Shown here piece by piece: positions 52,847 through 61,046 of a stretch of 64,000 nucleotides of DNA. The notes below the pieces were generated by a model. It was not told where the DNA came from, ran no database searches, and saw only the letters and a list, made by a program, of their open reading frames with translations. The position numbers were made by a program, and so were the translations under genes. The first letter of the stretch is position 1, and each line of letters begins with the position of its first letter. This DNA comes from Thioclava marina (GTDB lineage Bacteria > Pseudomonadota > Alphaproteobacteria > Rhodobacterales > Rhodobacteraceae), in assembly GCF_002020135.1 (NCBI RefSeq), contig NZ_MPZS01000001.1:1-64000 (forward strand). Direction: 5' to 3'.

Positions 52847-54136
52847 ATGTCATCAGCACCTAAAACCTCCTACCCAATCGTCATGCGCATGCAGGGCATG
52901 CACCCCCGCAATCTTGCGGGTTACGAGAAGCACCGCATGCGCCGTGGGGGCGACCACGGCCATTGCGACAGCAGCCTCATGGCACACAACCGGCGCCTCA
53001 TCGGCTCCGAGAATTGGGCGCAAGATGCCTGGGACGAGATTCAGGACATGCGCCATGCAAACCATCTCCTCGAATTGGAGCAACTGCGCCGACGGCGTCG
53101 GAAGACGGAGCTTAAGAATGCGCTTTTTCGGGGGCCGCGCGATCCTTGGCGCGCAACCCGGCACGGTCCGCTGCGCGAGATCATTCTGACGGTAAACAAA
53201 GAGTGGTTCGACAAAGATCTCACCGAGTTTTTCGGAGAGAGCGGCCCGACGCGAGAAATGCAATTCGAGACGCGAGCCAAGCAGTGGCTCTTGACCAATT
53301 TCGGCGACGACTGCGTTCATGCACGCGCCGATCTCGACGAAACAGCATATCATATCCACGCTGTGATCATTCCCCGCGCAGTGACAACCGATGGTCGGCG
53401 TATGCTGCAGCCGGCAGTCCATCCGCTGATCCGGAGCTACGAGAAGGCGCAAGATAGCGTCGGCGAATGGTTCGAGGAGATCGGGCTCCAGCGCGGCGAG
53501 CGTCGCAAGCAAGCCCTGCGGGAGGCGCTCAAGCACAACAGGAAAGTCCGCGAAGCGCGCGCGAATGGGGCGGCCGATCCTGGAACCGAGATCGCGTTGC
53601 CGAAGCATCGCGAACACGTCAGCCCTAGGAAATGGCGCGAAAGCCAGGAGGTTGAGCTGTCCAGCCGCGACAAGGCGGTGAAGCAGTCCGAGGAAATCCT
53701 CGCTACCGAAAAATCGGCGCTCGCAGATCAAGAGCGTACCGTCACGCAGCGGCAGCGAGAGGCTCAGTCCGTGCTCGATATCGCGGCTGCGGTTGCTGAA
53801 GGCCGCGTGGATATTGTCCCCGACACGGACGAGACGGCGCGACAGGACGCTCAATTCGATACGACATCGCCGGTGCAGACCCTATTTGGGCGTGCGCTTG
53901 CGGTTCTCCGGCAACGCGCACGCAAAGAAGCACGCGCCGAGCTCGATGATGAGTTCACCCAGATCAAGGCGGCGGACGCAGCGCTGCTCGAGATCGCGAA
54001 AACGCTGCCCGACAAAGCCCGGCATCGTCTCGCACAAGCGCGCAGATCGCTTTCGTTGCCGCTGAATGCGCTTCGCCGTCGTTTGACGCGCGCCCATTCG
54101 GACAACACCGATCGAGGCCCTGCCGAGAAAACGTGA
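52847..54136 (+). CDS. MobV/Pre-family relaxase
   Basis: A 429-residue mobilisation protein. N-terminal AGYEKHRMRRGG resembles the first Mob/Pre motif. The metal-binding motif is HARADLDETAYHIHAVIIPR, the MobV H...DE...HxH pattern. The C-terminal half (about 235-410) is a charged coiled coil (SRDKAVKQSEEILATEKSAL). A GGAG site precedes ATG 52847. It should nick oriT and pilot the strand into a helper's conjugation machinery. Confidence 0.88.
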   Translation: MSSAPKTSYPIVMRMQGMHPRNLAGYEKHRMRRGGDHGHCDSSLMAHNRRLIGSENWAQDAWDEIQDMRHANHLLELEQLRRRRRKTELKNALFRGPRDPWRATRHGPLREIILTVNKEWFDKDLTEFFGESGPTREMQFETRAKQWLLTNFGDDCVHARADLDETAYHIHAVIIPRAVTTDGRRMLQPAVHPLIRSYEKAQDSVGEWFEEIGLQRGERRKQALREALKHNRKVREARANGAADPGTEIALPKHREHVSPRKWRESQEVELSSRDKAVKQSEEILATEKSALADQERTVTQRQREAQSVLDIAAAVAEGRVDIVPDTDETARQDAQFDTTSPVQTLFGRALAVLRQRARKEARAELDDEFTQIKAADAALLEIAKTLPDKARHRLAQARRSLSLPLNALRRRLTRAHSDNTDRGPAEKT

Positions 54137-54251
54137 AAAAATTTGCGAATTCGATTTCCGCGCGCAGCGCGATGAACCCACCTCCTGAACAGCGTCCGAG
54201 AAGCACCGCGACAGGCGTGGGGCAGACGCCGCCAGAAAAGGATTAGACTAA

Positions 54252-54638
54252 ATGGCACAGAAACACCGGCATCCCGTGATCGACTGGAACCGCATGACCG
54301 ACCGCCAACGGCAAATGAAAGCGCGCGCGGAAAACCTCACAGCGCAGATCGCTCTTGATCAGCACCGCGAACATGACCGCGCGAACAAAGCGCTCTTCGC
54401 AAGCCTCGAGAGCGTCTTGGCCCAGCTAGCGGGTACTCCCAAGGCAGTCGAGTTTTTCCGCCTGTTCAGCGAAACCGCCACGCTGGCGAACGCCAAACGG
54501 ATCGCCAATCATCCTGACTGCCCGGATGTCGTGCGCGGCGAGATCGCGCAGCGGATCGAGACGGCTGGCGCCATCCGTGGCAACGAAGGCGTTGCACGCG
54601 CTGTGCTCGGGAAAACGGACCACGCCAGCGAAGACTAA
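54252..54638 (+). CDS. Hypothetical protein downstream of the relaxase
   Basis: A 128-residue charged helical protein (NRMTDRQRQMKARAENLTAQ...). No motif recognised. Same strand as the relaxase, 115 bp downstream, and followed by a strong terminator. A mobilisation accessory role is possible from position only. Confidence 0.75.
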   Translation: MAQKHRHPVIDWNRMTDRQRQMKARAENLTAQIALDQHREHDRANKALFASLESVLAQLAGTPKAVEFFRLFSETATLANAKRIANHPDCPDVVRGEIAQRIETAGAIRGNEGVARAVLGKTDHASED

Positions 54639-54666
54639 CGGGGCTTAAATCATCCAAGACGAACAG

Positions 54667-54694
54667 AAAGGGCGCGGTGTCATCCGCGCCCTTT
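54667..54694 (+). terminator. Terminator near the right end of the mobile element
   Basis: AAAGGGCGCGG (54667-54677) pairs with CCGCGCCCTTT (54684-54694), loop TGTCAT, followed by CTCTTTGTC. It ends the relaxase transcript before attR and typA. Confidence 0.88.
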
Positions 54695-54792
54695 CTCTTT
54701 GTCAGTGGCAGCGCATCAAGTAGACAAAGACGGAAACGGGCCAGTTCAAGCCAATACCGCCAGTCAGTTTTAGAAAGCGGGGATATCTCGCT

Positions 54793-54826
54793 GACTACTA
54801 TCGGTCGGGCTAGGCCCCCTCTTTCT
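54793..54826. other. attR of the integrative element
   Basis: Element arm GACTACTATCGGTCGGGCTAG, core GCCCCCT (54814-54820), then host sequence CTTTCTTATCTCAG ending in the typA stop. Joining the left host arm to this right host arm restores GAGGGGGCAGCGCCCCCTC followed by TTTCTTATCTCAG, matching copy D of the repeat. Confidence 0.8.
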
Positions 54827-54830
54827 TATC

Positions 54831-56651
54831 TCAGCCTTCAGCGCGCGCGGCGCGTTTGCGCTCATGCGGGTCGAGGTGGCGCTTGCGCAGGCGGATCGCC
54901 TTGGGCGTCACTTCGACGAGCTCGTCATCGTTGATATAGGCGATCGCTTCTTCGAGCGACATCCGCACCGGCGGGGTGAGGCGGACCGCTTCGTCGGTGC
55001 CCGATGCACGAACGTTGGTCAGCTTCTTGCCCTTGAGCGGGTTCACTTCGAGATCGTTGTCGCGCGAATGCTCGCCGATGATCATGCCCGTGTAGACCTG
55101 CTCCTGCGCACCGATGAAGAGCTTGCCGCGTTCTTCGAGGTTCCACAGCGCATAGGCCACGGACACACCGTTCTCCATCGAGATCAGCACGCCCTGGCGG
55201 CGACCCTCGATCGTGCCCTTGTAGGGGGCCCAGCCGTGGAAGATACGGTTCAGCACGCCGTTGCCGCGCGTGTCGGTCATGAACTCGCCCTGGTAGCCGA
55301 TCAGGCCGCGCGAGGGGACATGGGCGACGATGCGGGTCTTGCCGTGGCCGGCGGGGCGCATCTCGGTCATCTCGCCCTTGCGCGCGCCGGTGAGCTTCTC
55401 GATCACCACGCCCGAGAATTCGTCATCCACGTCGACGATGACTTCCTCGATCGGCTCCATCCGCTGGCCGTCTTCCTCGCGGAAGATCACGCGCGGGCGC
55501 GAGATCGACAGTTCGAACCCTTCGCGGCGCATGTTCTCGATCAGAACGCCCATCTGGAGTTCGCCACGTCCCGAAACGACGAAGGCCTCGCCGCCCGGCG
55601 TGTCCTCGATCTTGATCGCGACGTTCGACTCGGCCTCTTTCATCAGGCGGTCGCGGATCACGCGCGACTGGACCTTCGAGCCGTCCTTGCCCGCCAGCGG
55701 GCTGTCATTGATGCCGAAAGTCACGGAGATGGTCGGCGGGTCGATTGGCTGGGCCGGGATCGGATCGTCGATCTCGGGGGCGCAGAGCGTATCGGCCACG
55801 GTGGCCTTGGTCATGCCCGCGACGGTGACGATGTCGCCAGCCTCGGCGACGTCGATCGGCTGCTGGCCGAGACCGCGGAACGCGAGGATCTTGGTGCATC
55901 GGAAGGATTCGATCCGCTCGCCCTTGCGGCTCAGGGCCTTGAGCTGGTCGCCGACCTTGAGGCGCCCGGCCTCGACGCGGCCGGTCAGGATGCGGCCGAT
56001 GAACGGGTCGGAAGAGAGCGTGGTCGCGAGCATCTGGAAAGGCTCGTCGGCGCGGAATTCCTGCTTGGGCGGTTCGACATGCTCGAGGATCAGGTCGAAG
56101 AGCGCCGAGAGATCCTCGCGCGGCCCGTCGAGTTCGCGATCCGCCCAGCCGCCGATGCCCGAGGCATAGACATGGGGGAAGTCGAGCTGTTCGTCGGTGG
56201 CGCCGAGGTTGGCGAAGAGGTCGAACACTTCGTTGAGCGCGTTGTCGGGGTCGGCTGCGGGCTTGTCGACCTTGTTGAGCACGACGATCGGCTTGAGGCC
56301 GAGCGCCAGCGCTTTCGAGGTCACGAACTTGGTTTGCGGCATCGGGCCTTCGGCGGCATCGACGAGCAGGCAAACGCCGTCGACCATCGACAGGATGCGC
56401 TCCACCTCGCCACCGAAATCGGCGTGGCCGGGGGTGTCGACGATATTGATGCGCGTGCCTTTCCACTCGACCGAGGTGGCCTTGGCGAGGATGGTGATGC
56501 CGCGCTCGCGCTCGATATCGTTGCTGTCCATCGCGCGCTCGGCGACGGCCTGGTTTTCACGGAAAGCGCCCGATTGGCGCAGGAGCTGGTCCACGAGCGT
56601 CGTCTTGCCGTGGTCCACGTGTGCGATGATCGCAATGTTGCGAAGGTCCAT
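54831..56651 (-). CDS. typA: Ribosome-associated GTPase TypA/BipA
   Basis: A 606-residue translational GTPase involved in stress and low-temperature ribosome assembly. G1 [19 protein letters not shown]3 [18 protein letters not shown]4 [16 protein letters not shown], followed by EF-G-like domains and the BipA-specific C-terminal region ([33 protein letters not shown]). The start at 56651 was chosen as the conserved MDLRNIAI; the upstream in-frame extension is spurious. Its last codons lie 10 bp from the attR core. Confidence 0.97.
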   Translation of the reverse strand: MDLRNIAIIAHVDHGKTTLVDQLLRQSGAFRENQAVAERAMDSNDIERERGITILAKATSVEWKGTRINIVDTPGHADFGGEVERILSMVDGVCLLVDAAEGPMPQTKFVTSKALALGLKPIVVLNKVDKPAADPDNALNEVFDLFANLGATDEQLDFPHVYASGIGGWADRELDGPREDLSALFDLILEHVEPPKQEFRADEPFQMLATTLSSDPFIGRILTGRVEAGRLKVGDQLKALSRKGERIESFRCTKILAFRGLGQQPIDVAEAGDIVTVAGMTKATVADTLCAPEIDDPIPAQPIDPPTISVTFGINDSPLAGKDGSKVQSRVIRDRLMKEAESNVAIKIEDTPGGEAFVVSGRGELQMGVLIENMRREGFELSISRPRVIFREEDGQRMEPIEEVIVDVDDEFSGVVIEKLTGARKGEMTEMRPAGHGKTRIVAHVPSRGLIGYQGEFMTDTRGNGVLNRIFHGWAPYKGTIEGRRQGVLISMENGVSVAYALWNLEERGKLFIGAQEQVYTGMIIGEHSRDNDLEVNPLKGKKLTNVRASGTDEAVRLTPPVRMSLEEAIAYINDDELVEVTPKAIRLRKRHLDPHERKRAARAEG

Positions 56652-56736
56652 GGGAGGTCGTCCTGTTCTTGAGTTGCCCCGCCCATAAGGGAAAAAACCG
56701 GGCGCGGCTAGCCCCAGAGGTGCGACTTCGCGCCCT

Positions 56737-57072
56737 TCAGTGGAAATGCGAACGCGAAAACAGGTTGATGACCATAATTCCGGCAAGGATCAAACCGATT
56801 CCGATCAGCGCCGGGGCATCCAGTCGCTGGTTGAACAGAAGCCAACCGACGCTCGCGATCAGCACCATGCCGATCCCCGACCAGAGCGCGTAGGTGATCC
56901 CGAGCGGAAGCACCTTGAGCACAAGCGTGAAGAAATAGAGCCCGCCGATGAACCCCACCGCGACGCCGACGGTCGGCCAGAATCTGGTGAATTGCTGGCT
57001 GGCCTGAAGGCAGGCGGAACCGAAGGTCTCGAAAGCCACTGCCACCAGCAGGAAAAGGTATGTCTTGATCAT
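56737..57072 (-). CDS. Small multidrug resistance (SMR) family transporter
   Basis: A 111-residue four-helix membrane protein. The N-terminal helix carries the SMR glutamate (VAVAFETFGSACLQAS), then GITYALWSGIGMVLIASVGW, ending RLDAPALIGIGLILAGIMVI. Such proteins export cationic compounds or guanidinium as dimers; the exact subtype is not clear. Confidence 0.93.
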   Translation of the reverse strand: MIKTYLFLLVAVAFETFGSACLQASQQFTRFWPTVGVAVGFIGGLYFFTLVLKVLPLGITYALWSGIGMVLIASVGWLLFNQRLDAPALIGIGLILAGIMVINLFSRSHFH

Positions 57073-57117
57073 GCCGCCACTCTGACCGATCGCCGCGCGA
57101 CTTGCCAGAGGCACCGA

Positions 57118-57591
57118 TCAGTCGAGAACCTCTTCCTGGAACTGGGTCAGCACGAGGCGCCAGAAATCGAACGTGTCGTCGAGATTCTTCCGGCTCACCC
57201 CGAAATCGAGATTGACGTTCATCTCCACTGTCGGATCGCCGTCCTCGTCGAGATAGGCCTTGCCGAAGCGCATCCCGCTATTCCAGGCGTTGATCTGCGC
57301 CAGAGACACCGGCACACCTGCCCAGCCAGCGGTGAACTGGATCGAATTGCAGTTCTGGCCGTTGGTGCAACCGTAGAAGAGCACGATATATTGCGTGCCG
57401 TCGATGCGCCCGACGATCTGCGGGTCGCCGTCGGAATCGGTCTCCAGTTCGGCCGAGCCGTACCCCGTCGCGATCGCGCGGATCGCCTCGGGATCGGAAC
57501 CGTCGATCAGTGTCTCTGCCGAGGCCAGCGGGCCTGCGAGTGCGAGGGGAACGGACAGGCACAGGCCTGCCAGTCGGGCGCGCAACGTCAT
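57118..57591 (-). CDS. Exported YbjN-like domain protein
   Basis: A 157-residue periplasmic protein: signal peptide MTLRARLAGLCLSVPLALAG ending near ASA, then a YbjN-type domain (PQIVGRIDGTQYIVLFYGCT, WNSGMRFGKAYLDEDGDPTV). GAGAGAG precedes ATG 57591; an upstream frame to 57630 would spoil the signal peptide. Function unknown. Confidence 0.85.
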   Translation of the reverse strand: MTLRARLAGLCLSVPLALAGPLASAETLIDGSDPEAIRAIATGYGSAELETDSDGDPQIVGRIDGTQYIVLFYGCTNGQNCNSIQFTAGWAGVPVSLAQINAWNSGMRFGKAYLDEDGDPTVEMNVNLDFGVSRKNLDDTFDFWRLVLTQFQEEVLD

Positions 57592-57712
57592 GTCTCTCTC
57601 CACTGTCTTGTCGGGTGAACCTTCGTTCACCTTATCGTGAGCCTAGAGAGAGTAAGGTTTCGCGCCAAGGGGTTGCAGGAGCGATGAGGCGATGCGGCGC
57701 AGGGATGCGCGC

Positions 57713-58333
57713 TTATTGCGCCACGTACCAGTCGCGGCGGTGGTTCATCGCGATGACGAAATTCAGCACCAGCGCCCCAAGGAGCGACCAGAGAACCAGC
57801 GAGGGTTCGAGCACGAAGCTCGCGATCACAAAGAGGCACAGGTCGTGGATCAGCTGCGTCCAGCCTGCGCGAAACCCGAACTTGTCCTGCAAGATCACCG
57901 CGACGATGGAGACACCGCCAAGCGATCCTTGATGGCGAAAGAGGCCCAGAAGGCCCACGCCTGCGGAGACGCCGAAGAGGGCGGCGGCGACGGCCGGGTG
58001 GATATGGTCGACATGCAGAACCGGTTTCAGCGCCTCGGCCATCAGCGAGACCAGCGTGACAGTCACCAGGCTTTTCACCGCGAACCCCGCACCGCGCGCG
58101 TAATAGGCAAAGGCGTAGAAGGGGATATTGATCGCGAAGAACACGAGACCGAAGCTGAAGCCCGTCACATAGGACAGGATGAGCGCCGCGCCCGCCGTGC
58201 CGCCCGTCACCAGTCCCGCTGCGCGCAGCAGGTGGATGCCGAGCGCGGCCTGCGCCGAGGCCACGACGAGGCCTTGAAGGTCCTCGAACTGGGAATAATG
58301 CGGACGAGCCGGAATGTGTGCGTCAGTGGTCAT
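57713..58333 (-). CDS. YitT-family membrane protein (copy 1)
   Basis: A 206-residue protein with five or six membrane helices: GLVTGGTAGAALILSYVTGF, FFAINIPFYAFAYY, and FRHQGSLGGVSIVAVILQDK, the YitT/DUF161 pattern. The C-terminus NHRRDWYV is shared with the neighbouring paralogue. Function of the family is unknown, thought to be transport. Confidence 0.88.
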   Translation of the reverse strand: MTTDAHIPARPHYSQFEDLQGLVVASAQAALGIHLLRAAGLVTGGTAGAALILSYVTGFSFGLVFFAINIPFYAFAYYARGAGFAVKSLVTVTLVSLMAEALKPVLHVDHIHPAVAAALFGVSAGVGLLGLFRHQGSLGGVSIVAVILQDKFGFRAGWTQLIHDLCLFVIASFVLEPSLVLWSLLGALVLNFVIAMNHRRDWYVAQ

Positions 58334-58407
58334 GACCTAAAAATAGGACAGAATCGCTGACTTTCCAAATCGCTGCACGCAGAGCGGCCTTGCAGCGGGG
58401 GAAAGGC

Positions 58408-59025
58408 TCAGGTCGCGACGTAGCGGTCGCGGCGGTGGTTGATCAGGATGATCACGTTGAGAACCATCGCACCCAAAAGCGACCAGAGCACCTTGTCGAG
58501 CGGCAGCACGAACAGCGCAAAGAGGAAAACCCCGCAATCGAAGAGGATCTGCGTGCGGCCCGCCTTGAACCCGGTCTTGTCCTGCAGATAGAGCGCGACG
58601 ATCCCGACGCCGCCAAGGCTTGCGCCGTGACGAAAGAGCGCAAGCAGCCCCGCACCGGCGGTCACACCCGCCAGGACGCCCGCCGCACCGGGATGCAATG
58701 TGGCGAAGCTCAGAAGATGCGGGAAAATCTCGGTGAAACTCGAGAGCGATGCGACCGCGAGCACGGTCTTGATCGTGAACCGCTTGCCCATCCGGCGGAA
58801 GGCCAGCCAGTAGAAGGGCAGGTTGAGCGTGAAGAAGATCGCGCCAAAGCTCCAGCCCGTAACGTAGGACAGCACCAGCGACAGGCCCGCGATCTGGCCG
58901 GTGAACAGCCCCGCGCCATGCAGCAGCGACACCGAGAGCGCCACCAGAAGCGTGCCCGAAAGCAACCCCTGAGTGTCCTCGGGCAGGGTGTGTCGATGCG
59001 GGTCTTTGATGCGTGTCTGGGCCAT
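58408..59025 (-). CDS. YitT-family membrane protein (copy 2)
   Basis: A 205-residue paralogue of the gene at 57713-58333, on the same strand 74 bp upstream. Aligned segments include QIAGLSLVLSYVTGWSFGAI, FFTLNLPFYWLAF, FRHGASLGGVGIVALYLQDK and the shared ending NHRRDRYVAT. ATG 59025 begins MAQTRIKDPHRH; an upstream in-frame start to 59064 lacks family-like sequence. The duplication appears old, since the two differ at many positions. Confidence 0.88.
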   Translation of the reverse strand: MAQTRIKDPHRHTLPEDTQGLLSGTLLVALSVSLLHGAGLFTGQIAGLSLVLSYVTGWSFGAIFFTLNLPFYWLAFRRMGKRFTIKTVLAVASLSSFTEIFPHLLSFATLHPGAAGVLAGVTAGAGLLALFRHGASLGGVGIVALYLQDKTGFKAGRTQILFDCGVFLFALFVLPLDKVLWSLLGAMVLNVIILINHRRDRYVAT

Positions 59026-59187
59026 GGCCGCCAGATGCCACGGGTCCAAGGCGCGCGCAAGCACTGCGATCTATGGGCAACAGCCTGGCTCCAAGAACGG
59101 GCTTTCACACTCGCGTGACTTGCCTCATTGCTTCGCATCGCGCCAAGTGACGCCATCCGAAACGCCCAAACTAGGAGGAGGGCTCGC

Positions 59188-59280
59188 ATGATCCAACAGC
59201 ACCAAGCCCCCGCCATGCGTTGCGGATATTTTGTCAGCACCCAAGCCACCGCCACCCGCGTCGCACGACGCCAAGGCTGA
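59188..59280 (+). CDS. Possible 30-residue peptide with a strong ribosome site
   Basis: An open frame of 30 codons (MIQQHQAPAMRCGYFVSTQA then TATRVARRQG) preceded by TAGGAGGAGG at the ideal distance, the strongest ribosome site in this 420-bp gap. A GGGGC-CTA-GCCCC hairpin (59301-59313) follows the stop by 20 bp. It could be a leader peptide or an independent small protein. No family recognised. Confidence 0.45.
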   Translation: MIQQHQAPAMRCGYFVSTQATATRVARRQG

Positions 59281-59447
59281 TCGCTCCCGCTGACACTTCC
59301 GGGGCCTAGCCCCATCCCGCAAACCGACCTGATCTGCGCCCCGATTTTCTCGTGACGCCTTCGCCGCCTTCGCGCGGCGCCGTTCGGGTCGTCTTTTCAA
59401 ACCAACTGAAGGAAAGGCCGGTTGCGGGCAAGGTCCCGTGCCGGAAG

Positions 59448-59675
59448 ATGACGATGACCCAGACTCTCACGCGTCCGACGGATGCTTTTACCCTCGATGC
59501 CGCGATCGCCAAATATGGCGCGGCCAAGGTTCTGCGCGCGGCGCTCTTTGCGCTGATCACTCGTGGCCCGAAACCGCGGGCGCTCGATGCGGATGCGCTC
59601 AGCGATTACCTGCGGGCCGATATCGGCCTGGGGCCCGCCGAGCCCCCGCCCGAACCGTGGAGTTTCCTGCGGTAG
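59448..59675 (+). CDS. Small conserved hypothetical protein
   Basis: A 75-residue protein from ATG 59448 (ATG 59454 is also possible): FTLDAAIAKYGAAKVLRAAL, ALDADALSDYLRADIGL, ending EPPPEPWSFLR. No membrane segment. The helical AKYGAAKVLRAALFALI core recurs, as far as I recall, in small Rhodobacteraceae proteins of unknown function. Followed by a terminator shared with icd. Confidence 0.72.
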   Translation: MTMTQTLTRPTDAFTLDAAIAKYGAAKVLRAALFALITRGPKPRALDADALSDYLRADIGLGPAEPPPEPWSFLR

Positions 59676-59681
59676 GCGAAA

Positions 59682-59708
59682 GGGCCGGGCGTGAAATGCG
59701 CCCGGCCC
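59682..59708. terminator. Terminator between the small gene and icd
   Basis: GGGCCGGGCG (59682-59691) pairs with CGCCCGGCCC (59699-59708) around TGAAATG. It sits between the convergent genes ending at 59675 and 59730. Confidence 0.8.
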
Positions 59709-59729
59709 CCTCAAACCTCTCTGCGCCGA

Positions 59730-60944
59730 TCAGAGCGTCAGCGACTTGTTGAGATACTCGTCGATCTTCTCGAGGAAGCCCATCGTGGTCAGCCATTTCT
59801 GATCCGGGCCCACGAGCAGCGCGAGGTCCTTGGTCATGTGGCCGTCCTCGACCGCCTTCACACAGACCTTCTCGAGCGTTTCCGCGAAGGTCTTGAGCTG
59901 GTCGTTGCCATCGAGTTTGGCGCGGTGCTTGAGGCCCCCGGTCCAAGCGAAGATCGAGGCGATGGAGTTCGTCGAAGTCTCCTTGCCCTGCTGGTGCTGA
60001 CGGTAATGGCGCGTGACCGTGCCGTGGGCGGCCTCGGCCTCGACGGTCTTGCCATCGGGCGTCATCAGGATCGAGGTCATCAGGCCGAGCGAGCCGAAAC
60101 CCTGTGCCACGGTGTCGGACTGCACGTCGCCGTCGTAGTTCTTGCACGCCCAGACATAGCCGCCCGACCATTTCAGCGCCGAGGCCACCATGTCGTCGAT
60201 CAGGCGGTGCTCGTACCAGATGCCGGCTTCCTTGAACTTCTCGGCGAACTCTTCTTCGTAGACCTTCTGGAACAGATCCTTGAAGCGACCGTCATAGGCC
60301 TTGAGGATGGTGTTCTTGGTCGACAGATAGACCGGCCAACCCTTCACGAGCCCGTAGTTCAGCGAGGCTCGCGCGAAGTCGATGATCGACTTGTCGAGGT
60401 TGTACATGCCCATCACGACGCCCGCGTCCGGCGCCTGGAAGATTTCCTTTTCGATCACCTCGCCGTCGTCGCCCACGAATCTCAGTGTCAGGGTGCCCTT
60501 GCCGGGGAAGCGGAAGTCGGTGGCCTTGTATTGGTCACCGAAGGCATGACGCCCGACCACGATCGGCTTCGTCCAGCCCGGCACGAGGCGCGGCACGTTG
60601 CGGCAGATGATCGGCTCGCGGAAGATCACGCCGCCGAGGATGTTGCGGATCGTGCCGTTGGGCGAGCGATACATGCGCTTGAGGTTGAACTCCTCGACGC
60701 GGGCTTCGTCGGGGGTGATCGTCGCGCATTTGACGCCAACGCCATATTGCTTGATCGCCTCGGCCGCATCGACGGTGATCTGGTCGTCGGTGCGGTCGCG
60801 TTCCTCGATGCCGAGGTCATAATATTTCAGGTCGATATCGAGATAGGGCAGGATCAGTTTCTGCTTGATGAAGTCCCAGATAATGCGGGTCATCTCGTCG
60901 CCGTCGAGTTCGACGACCGGGTTTTCAACCTTGATCTTGGTCAT
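59730..60944 (-). CDS. icd: NADP-dependent isocitrate dehydrogenase, dimeric eukaryote-like type
   Basis: TCA-cycle enzyme, 404 residues, close in pattern to mitochondrial/cytosolic [47 protein letters not shown] with the substrate-binding SPNGTIRNI, and [20 protein letters not shown]. This is the common form in alphaproteobacteria. Its neighbour upstream encodes the unrelated monomeric NADP-IDH. Preceded by a short perfect inverted repeat at 60969-60985. Confidence 0.96.
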   Translation of the reverse strand: MTKIKVENPVVELDGDEMTRIIWDFIKQKLILPYLDIDLKYYDLGIEERDRTDDQITVDAAEAIKQYGVGVKCATITPDEARVEEFNLKRMYRSPNGTIRNILGGVIFREPIICRNVPRLVPGWTKPIVVGRHAFGDQYKATDFRFPGKGTLTLRFVGDDGEVIEKEIFQAPDAGVVMGMYNLDKSIIDFARASLNYGLVKGWPVYLSTKNTILKAYDGRFKDLFQKVYEEEFAEKFKEAGIWYEHRLIDDMVASALKWSGGYVWACKNYDGDVQSDTVAQGFGSLGLMTSILMTPDGKTVEAEAAHGTVTRHYRQHQQGKETSTNSIASIFAWTGGLKHRAKLDGNDQLKTFAETLEKVCVKAVEDGHMTKDLALLVGPDQKWLTTMGFLEKIDEYLNKSLTL

Positions 60945-60968
60945 GCGCGTTCCTTCTGGTTTGCGGGA

Positions 60969-60985
60969 CGGTTCACGGAACCGTG
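60969..60985. promoter_or_regulatory. Inverted repeat upstream of icd
   Basis: ACGGTTC-ACG-GAACCGT, a perfect 7-bp inverted repeat 25 bp before the icd start codon. It could be an operator or an mRNA leader hairpin. No regulator can be named. Confidence 0.35.
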
Positions 60986-61008
60986 TTCCGGGGAGGCCGG
61001 GAATCGAA

Positions 61009-61033
61009 AGGGGCGGCTCGGTGCCGCCCCTTC
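61009..61033 (-). terminator. Terminator after the monomeric IDH gene
   Basis: AAGGGGCGGC (61009-61018) and GCCGCCCCTT (61024-61033) form a 10-bp stem with loop TCGGT. On the leftward transcript it is followed by TTTCG. It separates the two isocitrate dehydrogenase genes into different transcripts or at least lowers read-through. Confidence 0.8.
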
Positions 61034-61046
61034 TGTCTCAGTGCTC

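Larger units (their letters stand above)
38923..54820. mobile_element. Integrative and mobilisable element (serine recombinase, MobV relaxase)
   Basis: A 15.9-kb insertion between the convergent host genes ccdA and typA. The boundaries are set by the 7-bp direct repeat GCCCCCT (38923-38929 and 54814-54820), by inverted ACCGATAGT arms just inside each end, and by the split host repeat. It carries a large serine recombinase next to the left end and a MobV-type relaxase near the right end but no conjugation pore genes, so it would need a helper for transfer. Cargo: an OLD/AIPR pair, three small genes, a hairpin array, a four-gene radical SAM operon and a PLD-type gene. By eye the central cargo (47.6-52.6 kb) is less GC-rich than the host flanks. 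Confidence 0.88.

Noticed and set aside
54172-54246. A 24-codon gene between the relaxase and the 128-residue protein gene
   Set aside because: Short Pro/Thr-rich frame without a ribosome site; nothing supports translation.
54864-56672. A 602-codon rightward open frame over typA
   Set aside because: Antisense shadow of the well-conserved typA gene.
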